Part shown: positions 40,801 through 54,073 of the stretch, one piece after another | How the letters are laid out: every line of letters starts with the position of its first letter | Position numbering within the stretch: position 1 is the first letter of the stretch | Assembly: GCA_964016885.1 (NCBI GenBank) | Contig: OZ024741.1 | Location: 36,128,749 to 36,192,748, forward strand | DNA length: 64,000 nucleotides | Direction of reading: 5' to 3' | Source of the DNA: Eledone cirrhosa | Lineage: Eukaryota > Mollusca > Cephalopoda > Octopoda > Eledonidae | Translations under genes and position numbers: made by a program | The notes under the pieces: generated by a model | Database searches by the model: none | What the model saw: only the letters and a program-made list of their open reading frames with translations | What the model was told of the DNA's origin: nothing

Positions 40801-42554
40801 AGCCTATGGATTATTCAGCCTATGGACTCTTAAGCCTATGAACTCTTCACCCTAAGAACTCTTAAGCTTATGAACTCTTCAGCCTATGAACTCTCCAGCC
40901 TATGGACTCCTCAGCCAATGTACTCTTCACCCTAAGAACTCTTCAGCTTATCAATTCTTCAACCTATGGACTCTTCAGCCTATGGACTCTTCACTCTAAG
41001 AATTCTTCAGGCTATTAACTCTTCACCCTAAGAACTATTCGGCCTATGAACTCTTCACCCTAAGAACACTTCAACCTATGGACACTTCAGCCTATGGACT
41101 CTTCATTCTAAGAACTCTTCAGCCTATGGACTCTTCAGACTATGCACTCTTCACCCTTAGAACTCTTCAGGCTATTAAGTCTTCGGCCTATGGACTCTTC
41201 AGCCAATGAATTCTTCACTCTAAGAACTCTTCAGCCTATGGGTTCAAGAGCCTATGAACTCCTCAACCAATGGACTCTTTACCCTAAGAACTCTTCAGTC
41301 TATGAACTCTTCTGGCTATGAACTCTTCACTCTATGAACTCTTCACACTAAAAACTCTTCAGCCTATGAACTCTTCCCCATAAAAACTGTTCAGCCTATG
41401 GACTCTTCACCCTAAGAACTCTTCAGCCTATGGACTTTTCAAACTATGAACACTTCAGCCTATGGACTCTACAGCCTGTGGATTCTTCAGCCTATGGACT
41501 CTTGAGCCTATAGACTCTTCAGCCTATTGACACTTCAGCCTATGAACTCTTCACACTAAGAACTCTTCAGCCTATGGACTCTTCAGCCTATGGACTCTTC
41601 ACGCTAAGAATTCTTCAGCCTATGGACTATTCTGCCTATGAACTCTTCACCCTTAGAACTCTTCAGGCTATTAACTCTTAACCCTAAGAAATCTTCGGCC
41701 TATGAACTCTTCACCCTTAAGAACTCTTCACCCTATGGACTCTTCAGCCTATGAACTGCTCAGCCTATGAACTCTTCCACGTAAGGACTCTTCAGCCAAT
41801 GAACTCTTCAGCCTATGAACTCTTCCACCTAAGGACTCTTCAGCCTATGGACTCTTCACCCTAAGCACTCTTCAGCCTATGGACTCTTCAGCCTATGAAC
41901 TATTCTGCCTATGGACTCTTCAGCCTATGGACTCTTCAGCCTATGAAGTCTTTACCCTAAGAACTCTTCAGCTTGTGAACTCTTCGTCCTAAGAATTCTT
42001 CAGGATATTGGCTCTTCACCCGAAGAACTATTCAGCCTATGGACTCTTCAGCCTATGAACTCTTCACCCTTAGAACTCTTCAGCCTATAGTCTCTTCAGA
42101 CTATGGACTCATCAGCCTATGAACCCTTCAGCCTATGGACTCTTCAGCCTATGAACTCTTCAGCCTATGGACTCTTCACCCTATGGACTCTTCACCCTAA
42201 GAACTCTTCAGCCTATGGACTCTTCACTCTAAGCACTCTTCAGCTTATGAACTCTTCAGTCTATGAAATCTTCAGCCTATGAACTGTTCACCCTTAGAAC
42301 TCTTCAGCCTATGAACTCTTCACCCTAAGAACTCTTCAGCCTATGGATTCTTCAGCCTATGGACTCTTTAGCCTATGACCTCTTCACCCTAAGAACTCTT
42401 CAGCCTATGAACTCTTCAGCCTATGAACTCTTCGGCCTATGTACTCTTCAGTCTATGGACTCTTCACTCTAAGAACTCTTCAGTCTATGGACTCTTCAGT
42501 CTATGAACTCTTCAGCCTAGCAACTATTTACCCTAAGAACTCTTCAGCCTATGA
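25846..42554. repeat. 16.7-kb segmental tandem duplication, copy 2
   Basis: This is the direct downstream copy of 9153-25861, in the same orientation and abutting copy 1 with no spacer. Its right end is seen where the partner sequence reads CCTATGATC at 25861-25863 and this copy reads CCTATGAAC at 42554-42556. Near-perfect identity in an array where other copies differ by several percent means a very recent event, or a duplication added during assembly. The short junction homology favours a real event. Confidence 0.93.
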
Positions 42555-42762
42555 ACTCTTCAACCTATGGACTCTTCAGCCTATGAACTCTTCACCCTTA
42601 GAACTCTTCAGCCTATGAACTCTTCACCCTAAGAACTCTTCAGCCTATAGTCTCTTCAGACTATGAACTCTTCTGCCTATGGACTCTTAGGCCTATGTAC
42701 TCTTCAGCCTATGAACTCTTTACCCTAAGAACTCTTCAGCCTATGGACTCTTCAGCCTATGA
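40650..42762. repeat. 2.1-kb tandem duplication, copy A
   Basis: The sequence matches 42763-44906 at an offset that begins at 2113 bp and ends at 2129 bp. The change is the net of two indels: 64 bp present only in copy B (near 43348-43411) and 48 bp present only in copy A (near 42137-42184). Both are whole multiples of 16. Copy A overlaps the right end of the 16.7-kb copy 2. It begins at ACTCTTCAGCCTATG followed shortly by the rare CCTATTGTCTCTCCAG string. Confidence 0.88.
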
Positions 42763-44906
42763 ACTCTTCAGCCTATGAACTCTTCAGCCTATTGTCTCTC
42801 CAGCCTATGGACTCTTCACGCTAAGAATTCTTCAGCCTATGGAGTATTCTGCCTATGAACTCTTCACCCTTAGAACTCTTCAGGCTATTAAATCTTCAAC
42901 CTAAGAACTCTTCAGCCTATGGATTATTCAGCCTATGGACTCTTAAGCCTATGAACTCTTCACCCTAAGAACTCTTAAGCTTATGAACTCTTCAGCCTAT
43001 GAACTCTCCAGCCTATGGACTCCTCAGCCAATGTACTCTTCACCCTAAGAACTCTTCAGCCTATCAATTCTTCAACCTATGGACTCTTCAGCCTATGGAC
43101 TCTTCACTCTAAGAATTCTTCAGGCTATTAACTCTTCACCCTAAGAACTATTCGGCCTATGAACTCTTCACCCTAAGAACACTTCAACCTATGGACACTT
43201 CAGCCTATGGACTCTTCATTCTAAGAACTCTTCAGCCTATGGACTCTTCAGACTATGCACTCTTCACCCTTAGAACTCTTCAGGCTATTAAGTCTTCGGC
43301 CTATGGACTCTTCAGCCAATGAATTCTTCACCCTAAGAACTCTTCAGCCTATAAACTCTTAGACCTATGGACTCTTCAGCCTATGGACTTTTCACTCTAA
43401 GAACTCTTCAGCCTATGGGTTCAAGAGCCTATGAACTCCTCAACCAATGGACTCTTTACCCTAAGAACTCTTCAGTCTATGAACTCTTCTGGCTATGAAC
43501 TCTTCACTCTATGAACTCTTCACACTAAAAACTCTTCAGCCTATGAACTCTTCCCCATAAAAACTGTTCAGCCTATGGACTCTTCACCCTAAGAACTCTT
43601 CAGCCTATGGACTTTTCAAACTATGAACACTTCAGCCTATGGACTCTACAGCCTGTGGATTCTTCAGCCTATGGACTCTTGAGCCTATAGACTCTTCAGC
43701 CTATTGACACTTCAGCCTATGAACTCTTCACACTAAGAACTCTTCAGCCTATGGACTCTTCAGCCTATGGACTCTTCACGCTAAGAATTCTTCAGCCTAT
43801 GGACTATTCTGCCTATGAACTCTTCACCCTTAGAACTCTTCAGGCTATTAACTCTTAACCCTAAGAAATCTTCGGCCTATGAACTCTTCACCCTTAAGAA
43901 CTCTTCACCCTATGGACTCTTCAGCCTATGAACTGCTCAGCCTATGAACTCTTCCACGTAAGGACTCTTCAGCCAATGAACTCTTCAGCCTTTGAACTCT
44001 TCCACCTAAGGACTCTTCAGCCTATGGACTCTTCACCCTAAGCACTCTTCAGCCTATGGACTCTTCAGCCTATGAACTATTCTGCCTATGGACTCTTCAG
44101 CCTATGGACTCTTCAGCCTATGAAGTCTTTACCCTAAGAACTCTTCAGCTTGTGAACTCTTCGTCCTAAGAATTCTTCAGGATATTGGCTCTTCACCCGA
44201 AGAACTATTCAGCCTATGGACTCTTCAGCCTATGAACTCTTCACCCTTAGAACTCTTCAGCCTATAGTCTCTTCAGACTATGGACTCATCAGCCTATGAA
44301 CCCTTCACCCTATGGACTCTTCACCCTAAGAACTCTTCAGCCTATGGACTCTTCACTCTAAGCACTCTTCAGCTTATGAACTCTTCAGTCTATGAAATCT
44401 TCAGCCTATGAACTGTTCACCCTTAGAACTCTTCAGCCTATGAACTCTTCACCCTAAGAACTCTTCAGCCTATGGATTCTTCAGCCTATGGACTCTTTAG
44501 CCTATGACCTCTTCACCCTAAGAACTCTTCAGCCTATGAACTCTTCAGCCTATGAACTCTTCGGCCTATGTACTCTTCAGTCTATGGACTCTTCACTCTA
44601 AGAACTCTTCAGTCTATGGACTCTTCAGTCTATGAACTCTTCAGCCTAGCAACTATTTACCCTAAGAACTCTTCAGCCTATGAACTCTTCAACCTATGGA
44701 CTCTTCAGCCTATGAACTCTTCACCCTTAGAACTCTTCAGCCTATGAACTCTTCACCCTAAGAACTCTTCAGCCTATAGTCTCTTCAGACTATGAACTCT
44801 TCTGCCTATGGACTCTTAGGCCTATGTACTCTTCAGCCTATGAACTCTTTACCCTAAGAACTCTTCAGCCTATGGACTCTTCAGCCTATGAACTCTTCAG
44901 CCTATG
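42763..44906. repeat. 2.1-kb tandem duplication, copy B
   Basis: This direct downstream copy of 40650-42777 ends where copy A continues GCCTATGAAC (42771) and this copy reads GCCTATGGAC (44900). The homology available at the exchange point is about 15 bases, again less than one full unit. Copy B differs from A by a few substitutions (for example CACCCTTAG near 42866 versus CACACTTAG near 40753) and by the 64-bp and 48-bp indels. It is more diverged from A than the two 16.7-kb copies are from each other. Confidence 0.88.
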
Positions 44907-47900
44907 GACTCTTCACCCTATGGACTCTTCACCCTAAGCACTCTTCAGCCTATGAACTCTTCAGTCTATGAACTCTTCAGCCTATGAACTGTTCACACTT
45001 AGAACTCTTCAGCCTATGAACTCTTCAGCCTATGAACTCTTCATCCTATGGACTCTTCAGTCTATGGACTCTTCACTCTAAGAACTCTTCAGTCTATGGA
45101 CTCTTCAGTCTATGGACTCTTTACTCTAGGAACTCTTCAGGCTATGAACTCTTCACTCTATGAACTCTTCTCCCTCAGAACTCTTCAGCCTATGAACTCT
45201 TCACCATGAAAATTCTTCAGCCTATCGACTCTTCACCCTAAGAACTCTTCAGCCTATGGACTCTTCAGCCTATTAACTCTTCAGCCTATGAAGTCTTCAC
45301 CCTAAGAACTCTTCAGCTTATGGACTCTACAGCCTATGAACTCGTTAGCCTATGAAATATTCACCCTAAGAACTCTTCAGCTTATGGACTCTTCAGCCTA
45401 TGAACTCTTCAGCATATGGACTCTTCAGCCTATGAACTCTTCACGCTAAGAATTCTTCAGCCTATGGGCTATTCTGCCTATGAACTCTTCACCCTTAGAA
45501 CTCTTCAGGCTACTAACTCTTCACCCTAAGATCTCTTCGGCCTATGAACTCTTCACCCTAAGAACTCTTCAGCCTATGGCTCTTCAGCTTATGCACTCTT
45601 CAGACTTTGAACTTTTCAGCCTATGGACTCTTCAGCCTATGGACTCTTCACCCTAAGAACTCTTCAGCCTATGGACTCTTCAGCCTATGAACTCTTCAGC
45701 CTATGGACTCTTCAGCCTATGGACTCTTCACCCTAAGAACTCTTTAGCCTATGGACTCTTCACCCTAAGCACTCTTCAGCCTATGAACTATTCAGTCTAT
45801 GAACTCTTCAGCCTATGATCTGTTCACCCTTAGAAGTCTTCAGCCTATGAACTCTTCAGCCTATGGTCTCTTCACCCTAAGAACTCTTCAGCCAATGAAC
45901 TCTTCACACTAAGAACTCTTCAGCCTATGAACTCTTCAACCTATGGACTCTTCATTCTAAGAACTCTTCAGCCTATGGACTCTTCAGCCTATGAACTCTT
46001 CACCCTACGAACTCTTCAGCTTATGGACTCTTCAGCCTATGAACTCTTCAGCCTATTGTCTCTCCAGCCTATGGACTCTTCACGCTAAGTATTCTTCAGC
46101 CTATGGAGTATTCTGCCTATGAACTCTTCACCCTTAGAACTCTTCAGGCTATTAAATCTTTAACCTAAGAACTCTTCAGCCTATGGATTCTTCAGCCTAT
46201 GGACTCTTAAGCCTATGAACTCTTCACCCTAAGAACTCTTAAGCCTATGAACTCTTCAACCTATGGACTCTTCAGCCTATGAACTCTTCACCCTTAGAAC
46301 TCTTCAGCCTATGAACTCTTCACCCTAAGAACTCTTCAGCCTATAGTCTCTTGAGACTAAGGACTCTTCAGCCTATGGACTCTTCACCCTAAGAACCCTT
46401 CAGCCTGTGGACTGTTCAGCCTATGAACTGTTCAGCCTATGGACTCTTCACCCTATGGACTCTTCACCCTAAGAACTCTTCAGCCTATGGACTCTTCACC
46501 CTGAGCACTCTTCAGCCTATGAACTCTTCAGTCTATGAACTCTTCAGCCTATGAACTGTTCACCCTTAGAACTCTTCAGCCTATGAACACTTCACCCTAA
46601 GAACTCTTCAGCCTATGGATTCTTCAACCTATGGACTCTTTAGCCTATGAACTCTTCACCCTAAGAACTCTTCAGCCTATGAACTCTTCAGCCTATGAAC
46701 TCTTCAGCCTATGGACTCTTCAGTGTATGGACTCTTCACTCTAAGAACTCTTCAGTCTATGTACTCTTCAGTCTATGGACTCTTCACTCTTAGAACTCTT
46801 CAGGCTATGAACTCTTCACTCTATGAACTCTTCTCCCTCAGAACTCTTCAGCCTATGAACTCTTCACCGTAAAATCTCTTCAGCCTATCGACTCTTCACC
46901 CTAAGAACTCTTCAGCCTATGGACTCTTCAGCCTATGAACTCTTCCGCCTATGAACTCTTCACCCTAAGAACTCTTCAGCTTATGGACTCTTCAGCCTAT
47001 GAACTCCTCAGCCTATGAAATATTCACCCTAAGAACTCTTCAGCTTATGGACTCTTCAGCCTATGAACTCTTCAGCCTATGGACTCTTCAGCCTATGGAC
47101 TCTTCGCGCTAAGAATTCTTCAGCCTATGGGCTATTCTGCCTATGAACTCTTCACCCTTAGAACTCTTCAGGCTACTAACTTTTCACCCTAAGAACTCTT
47201 CGGCCTATGAACTCTTCACCCTAAGAACTCTTCAGCCTATAGACTATTCAGCCTATGAACTCATCAGCCTATGAACTCTTCAGCCTATGGATTCTTCAGC
47301 CTATGAACTCTTCACCCTAAGAACTCTTGAGACTATGAACTCTTCCACCTATGGATTATTCAGCCTATGGACTTTTCACCCTAAGCACTCTTCAGCCTAT
47401 GGACTCTTCAACCTATATATTCTTCAGCCTATGGACACTTCAGCCTATGAACTCTTCACACTAAGATCTCTTCACACTATGAACTCTTCAGCCTATGAAC
47501 TCTTCAACCTATGGAATCTTCAGCCTATAGACTCTTCACACTAAGAACTCTTCAGCCTATGGAATCTTCACCCTAAGAACTCTTCAGTCTATGAACTCTT
47601 CAGTCTATGAACTCTTCAGCCTCTGAACTGTTCACCCTTAGAACTCTTCAGCCTATGAACTCTTCACTCTTAGAAATCTTCAGGCTATTATCTCTTCACC
47701 CAAGAACTCTTCAGCCTATGAACTGTTCACCCTAAGAACTCTTCAGCCTATGGACTCTTCACACTAAGAAGTCTTCAGCCTATGAACTGTTCACTCTTAG
47801 AACTCTTTAGCCTAGGAACTCTTCAGCCTATGGACTCTTCAGCCTATGAACTCTTCACCCTTAGAACTCTTAAGCCTATGAACTCTTCACACTAAGACCT

Positions 47901-50900
47901 CTTCAGCCTATGGTCTCTTCAGCCTATGAACTCTTCAACCTTAGAACTCTTCAGGCTATTAACTCTTCACACGAAGAACTGTTCTGCCTATTAACTTTTC
48001 ACCCTAAGGACTCTTCAGCTTATGGATTCTTCAGCCTATGGACTCTTAAGCCTATGAACTCTTAACCCTAAAAACTTTTCAGCCTATGGCTCTTCAGCCT
48101 ATGCACATTCAGCCTATGAACTTTTCAGCCTATGGACCCTTCAGCCTATGAATTCTTCAGCCTATGGACTCTTCAGCCTATGGACTCTTCACCCTAAGAA
48201 CTCTTCAGCCTATGGACTTTTGACCCTAAGCACTCTTCAGTCTATGAACTCTTCAGTCTATGATCTGTTCACACTTAGAACTCTTCAGCCTATGGTCTCT
48301 TCACCCTAAGTACTTTTCAGCCTATGAATTCTTCACCCTAAGAACTCTTCAGCCTATGGACTCTTCAGCCTATGAACACTTCACCCAAGAACTCTTCAGC
48401 CTATGAACTCTTCACCCTAAGAACTCTTTAGCCTATGGACTCTTCAGCCTATTAACTCTTCAGCCTATGAACTCTCCACCATAAAAACTCTTAAGCCAAT
48501 AGACTCTTCACACTAATTAATCTTCAGCCTATGGACTCTTCAGCCAATGACTTCTTCACCCTAAGAACTCTTCAGCTTATGGACTCTTAAGCCTATGAAC
48601 TCTTCACCCTAAGAACTCTTAAGCCTATGAACTCTTCAGCCTATGAACTCTCCAGCCTATGGACTCCTCAGTCAATGTACTCTTCACCCTAAGAACTCTT
48701 CAGCCTATGAATTCTTCAACCTATGGACTCTTCAGCCTATGGACTCTTCACTCTAAGAATTCTTCAGGCTATTAACTCTTCACCCTAAGAACTCTTCGGC
48801 CAATGAACTCTTCACCCTAAGAACTCTTCAACCTATGGACTCTTCATTCTAAGAACTCTTCAGCCTATGGACCCTTCAGACTATGCACACTTCACCCTTA
48901 GAACTCTTCAGGCTATTAAGTCTTCAGCCTATGGACTCTTCAGCCAATGAATTCTTCACCCTAAGAACTCTTCAGCCTATAAGCTCTTAGGCCTATGGAC
49001 TCTTCAGCCTATGGACTTTTCACTCCAAGAACTCTTCAGCCTATGGACTCAAAAGCCTATGAACTCTTCAACCAATGGACTCTTTACCCTAAGAACTCTT
49101 CAGCCTATGAACTCTTCTGGCTATGAACTCTTCACTCTATGAACTCTTCACCCTAAAATCTCTTCAGCCTATGAACTCTTCACCATAAAAACTCTTCAGC
49201 CTATCGACTCTTCACCCTAAGAACTCTTCAGCCTATGGACTCTTCACCCTATGAACTCTTCAGCCCACTAACTCTTCACCCTAAGAACTCTTCAGCTTAT
49301 GGACTCTTCAGCCTATGAACTCGTCAGCCTAAGAACTCTTCAGCCTAAGAACTCTTCCGCCTATGAACTCTTCACCCTAAGAACTCTTCAGCCTATTGAC
49401 TCTTCAGCCTATGAACTCATCAGCCTATGAACTCCTCAGCCTATGGATTGTTCAGCCTATGAATTCTTCACCCTAAGAACTCTTTAGCCTATGAACTCTT
49501 CCACCTATGAATTCTTCAGCCTATGGACTCTTCATCCTAAGCTCTCTTCAGCCTATGGACTCTTCAACCTATATATTCTTCAGCCTATGGACACTTCAGC
49601 CTATGAACTCTTCACACTAAGAACTCTTCACACTATGAACTCTTCAGCCTATGAACTCTTCAACCTATGGAATCTTCAGCCTATGGACTCTTCACACTAA
49701 GAACTCTTCAGCCTATGGACTCTTCACCCTAAGAACTCTTCAGTCTATGAACTCTTCAGTCTATGAACTCTTCAGCCTATGAACTGTTCACCCTTAGAAC
49801 TCTTCAGCCTATGAACTCTTCACTCTTAGAACTCTTCAGGCTAATATCTCTTCACCCAAGAACTCTTCAGCCTATGAATTGATCACCCTAAGAACTCTTC
49901 AGCCTATGGACTCTTTAGCCTATGAACTCTTCACCCTAAGTACTCTTAAGCCTATGAACTCTTCAGCCTATGGACTCCTCAGCCAATGAACTATTCACCC
50001 TAAGAACTCTTCAGCCTATGAACTCTTCAACCTATGGACTCTTCAGCCTATGGACTCTTCACCCTAAGTACTCTTCAGCCTATGGACTCATCAGCCTATG
50101 AACTCTTCACCCTAATAACTCTTAAGCCTATGAACTCTTCAGCCTATGAACTCTTCAGCCTATGGACTCTTCAGCCTATGAGCTATTCACCCTAAGAACT
50201 CTTCAGTCTATGAACTCTTCCACCTAAGGACTCTTAAGCCTATGGACTCTTCACCCTAAGAACTCTTCAGCCTATGAATTCTTCAACCTATAGACCCTTC
50301 AGCGTATGGACTCTTCACTCTAAGAATTCTTCAGGCTATTAACTCTTCACCCTAAGAACTCTTCGGCCTATGAACTCTTCACCCTAAGAACTCTTCAACC
50401 TATGGACTCTTCAGCCTATGGACTCTTCATTCTAAGAACTCTTCAGCCTATGGAATCTTCAGACTATGCACTCTTCACCCTTAGAACTCTTCAGGCTATT
50501 AAGTCTTCAGCCTATGGACTCTTCAGCCAATGAATTCTTCACCCTAAGAACTCTTCAGCCTAAAAAATCTTAGACCTATGGACTCAAGAGCCTATGAACT
50601 CTTCACCCAATGGACTCTTTACCCTAAGAACTCTTCAGCCTATGAACTATTCTGGCTATGAACTCTTCACTCTATGAACTCTTCACCCTAAAAACTCTTC
50701 AGCCTATGAACTCTTCCCCATAAAAACTGTTCAGCTTATGGACTCTTCACCCTACGAACTCTTCAGCCTATGGACTTTTCAGTCTATGAACTCTTCAGCC
50801 TATGGACTCTACAGCCTGTGGACACTTCAGCCTATGAACTCTTCACACTAAGAACTCTTCAGCCTATGAACTCTTCAGCCTATGAAGTCTTCAGCCTATG

Positions 50901-51484
50901 AACTCTTCCACCAAAGGACACTTCAGCCTATGGACTCTTCACCCTAAGCACTCTTCAGCCTATGGACTCTTCAGCCTATGAACTCTTCTGCCTATGGACT
51001 CTTAGGCCTATGGACTCTTCAGCCTATGAACTCTTTACCCTAAGAACTCTTCAGCCTGTGAACTCTTCGTCCTAAGAATTCTTCAGTATATGGGCTCTTC
51101 ACCCGAAGAACTATTCAGCCTATGGACTCTTCAGCCTATGAACTCTTCACCCTAAGAACTCTTCAGCCTATAGTCTCTTCAGACTATGGACTCTTCAGCC
51201 TATCAACCTTTGAGCCTATGGACTCTTCAGCCTATGGACTCTTCACCCTAAGAACCCTTCAGCCTATGGACTCTTCAGCCTATGAACTCTTCAGCCTATG
51301 GACTCTTCACCCTATGGACTTTTCACCCTAAGAAGTCTTCAGCCTATGAACTCTTCAGATTATGAACTGATCAGCCTATGGACGCTTCGGTCTATGGACT
51401 CTTCACTCTAAGAACTCTTCAGTCTATGGACTCTTCAGTCTATGGACTCTTCAGCCTAGGACCTCTTTACCCTAAGAACTCTTC
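44907..51484. repeat. Diverged array between the duplicated regions
   Basis: Ordinary 16-bp units and landmark blocks fill this stretch, including the TATATATTC landmark at 47411 and 49567 and the CTGTGG landmark at 50811. Its 46242-48495 portion is the first copy of the 2.2-kb block described separately. No gene or foreign insertion is visible. Confidence 0.8.
46242..48495. repeat. 2.2-kb higher-order block, copy 1
   Basis: This aligns with 51485-53655 at an offset of 5243 bp up to about 47530. After a 48-bp (three-unit) difference it aligns at 5195 bp through about 48120. Shared rare units include CTCTTGAGACTAAGG, GTGGACTGTTC, CAGTGTATGG and ATGCACATTC. A related third copy lies at 56221-58515. 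Copies differ by scattered substitutions, so this family is older than the 16.7-kb duplication. Confidence 0.85.
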
Positions 51485-53655
51485 AGCCTATGAACTCTTC
51501 AACCTATGGACTCTTCAGCCTATGAACTCTTCACCCTTAGAACTCTTCAGCCTATGAACTCTTCACCCTAAGAACTCTTCAGCCTATAGTCTCTTGAGAC
51601 TAAGGACTCTTCAGCCTATGGACTCTTCACCCTAAGAACCCTTCAGCCTGTGGACTGTTCAGCCTATGAACTGTTCAGCCTATGGACTCTTCACCCTATG
51701 GACTCTTCACCCTAACAACTCTTCAGCCTATGGACCCTTCACCCTGAGCACTCTTCAGCCTATGAACTCTTCAGTCTATGAACTCTTCAGCCTATGAACT
51801 GTTCACCCTTAGAACTCTTCAGCCTATGAACTCTTCACCCTAAGAACTCTTCAGCCTATGGATTCTTCAACCTATGGACTCTTTAGCCTATGAACTCTTC
51901 ACCCTAAGAACTCTTCAGCCTATGAACTCTTCAGCCTATGAACTCTTCAGCCTATGGACTCTTCAGTGTATGGACTCTTCACTCTAAGAACTCTTCAGTC
52001 TATGTACTCTTCAGTCTATGGACTCTTCACTCTAAGAACTCTTCAGGCTATGAACTCTTCACTCTATGAACTCTTCTCCCTCAGAACTCTTCAGCCTATG
52101 AAATCTTCACCGTAAAATCTCTTCAGCCTATCGACTCTTCACCCTAAGAACTCTTCAGCCTATGGACTCTTCAGCCTATGAACTCTTCCGCCTATGAACT
52201 CTTCACCCTAAGAACTCTTCAGCTTATGGACTCTTCAGCCTATGAACTCCTCAGCCTATGAAATATTCACCCTAAGAACTCTTCAGCTTATGGACTCTTC
52301 AGCCTATGAACTCTTCAGCCTTTGGACTCTTCAGCCTATGGAGTCTTCGCGCTAAGAATTCTTCAGCCTATGGGCTATTCTGCCTATGAACTCTTCACCC
52401 TTAGAACTCTTCGGGCTACTAACTTTTCACCCTAAGAACTCTTCGGCCTATGAACTCTTCACCCTAAGAACTCTTCAGCCTATAGACTATTCAGCCTATG
52501 AACTCATCAGCCTATGAACTCTTCAGCCTATGGATTCTTCAGCCTATGAACTCTTCACCCTAAGAACTCTTGAGACTATGAACTCTTCCACCTATGGATT
52601 CTTCAGCCTATGGACTTTTCACCCTAAGCACTCTTCAGCCTATGGACTCTTCAACCTATATATTCTTCAGCCTATGGACACTTCAGCCTATGAACTCTTC
52701 ACACTAAGATCTCTTCACACTATGAACTCTTCAGCCTATGAACTCTTCAACCTATGGAATCTTCAGCCTAAGAACTCTTCAGTCTATGAACTCTTCAGTC
52801 TATGAACTCTTCAGCCTATGAACTGTTCACCCTTAGAACTCTTCAGCCTATGAACTCTTCACTCTTAGAAATCTTCAGGCCATTATCTCTTCACCCAAGA
52901 ACTCTTCAGCCTATGAACTGTTCACCCTAAGAACTCTTCAGCCTATGGACTCTTCACACTAAGAAGTCTTCAGCCTATGAACTGTTCACTCTTAGAACTC
53001 TTTAGCCTAGGAACTCTTCAGCCTATGGACTCTTCAGCCTATGAACTCTTCACCCTTAGAACTCTTAAGCCTATGAACTCTTCACACTAAGAACTCTTCA
53101 GCCTATGGTCTCTTCAGCCTATGAACTCTTCAACCTTAGAACTCTTCAGGCTATTAACTCTTCACACTAAGAACTGTTCTGCCTATTAACTTTTCACCCT
53201 AAGAACTCTTCAGCCTATGGATTCTTCAGCCTATGGACTCTTAAGCCTATGAACTCTTCACCCTAAAAACTCTTCAGCCTATGGCTCTTCAGCCTATGCA
53301 CATTCAGCCTATGAACTTTTCAGCCTATGGACTCTTCAGCCTATGAATTCTTCAGCCTATGGACTTTTCACCCTACGCACTCTTCAGCCTATGAACTATT
53401 CAGTCTATGAACTCTTCCGTCTATGATCTGTTCACACTTAGAACTCTTCAGCCTATGGTCTCTTCACCCTAAGAACTTTTCAGCCTATGAATTCTTCACC
53501 CTAAGAACTCTTCAGCCTATGGACTCTTCAGCCTATGAACACTTCACCCAAGAACTCTTCAGCCTATGAACTCTTCACCCTAAGAACTCTTCAGTCTATG
53601 GACTCTTCAGCCTATTAACTCTTCAGCCAATGAACTATCCACCATAAAAACTCTT
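51485..53655. repeat. 2.2-kb higher-order block, copy 2
   Basis: This partners 46242-48495. Relative to that copy it lacks 48 bp near 52767, where CAGCC joins directly to TAAGAAC, and lacks further whole units near 53330. Its right part (from 52350) was copied again, almost unchanged, to 59331-61054. The end is set where CCACCATAAAAACTC is followed by different units in the two copies. Confidence 0.85.
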
Positions 53656-54073
53656 CAGCCTATGGACTCTTCAACCTATATATTCTTCAGCCTATGGACA
53701 CTTCAGCCTATGAACTCTTCACACTAAGAACTCTTCACCCTAAGAACTCTTCAGCCTATGGACTCTTCACCCTAAGAACTCTTCAGTCTATGAACTCTTC
53801 AGTCTATGAACTCTTCAGCCTATGAACTGTTCACCCTTAGAACTCTTCAGCCTATGAACTCTTCAGCCTATGGACTCTTTAGCCTATGGACTCTTCACGC
53901 TAAGAATTCTTAAGCCTATGGACTATTCTGCCTATGAACTCTTCACACTTAGAACTCTTCAGGCTATTAACTCTTCACCCTATGAACTGTTCACCCTTAG
54001 AACTCTTCAGCCTATGAACTCTTTACCCTTAGGACTCTTCAGGCTTTTATCTCTTCACCCAAGAACTCTTCAG
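52350..54073. repeat. 1.72-kb dispersed duplication, source or partner 1
   Basis: The sequence matches 59331-61054 at a constant offset of 6981 bp. Mismatches bound the match at 52349 (G versus A) and 54074 (C versus T). Inside it I saw only two substitutions: GAACTATCC near 53636 versus GAACTCTCC near 60617, and CACACTTAG near 53946 versus CACCCTTAG near 60927. About 5.3 kb separates the copies, so this is not a simple tandem pair. Confidence 0.9.

Noticed and set aside
9153..42554. Pure assembly artefact as the explanation of the 16.7-kb duplication
   Set aside because: It is not excluded, but it is disfavoured: the shared sequence at the junction is only 16 bases, at least one substitution separates the copies, and a chimeric unit marks the join. 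Read-level data are needed to settle it.
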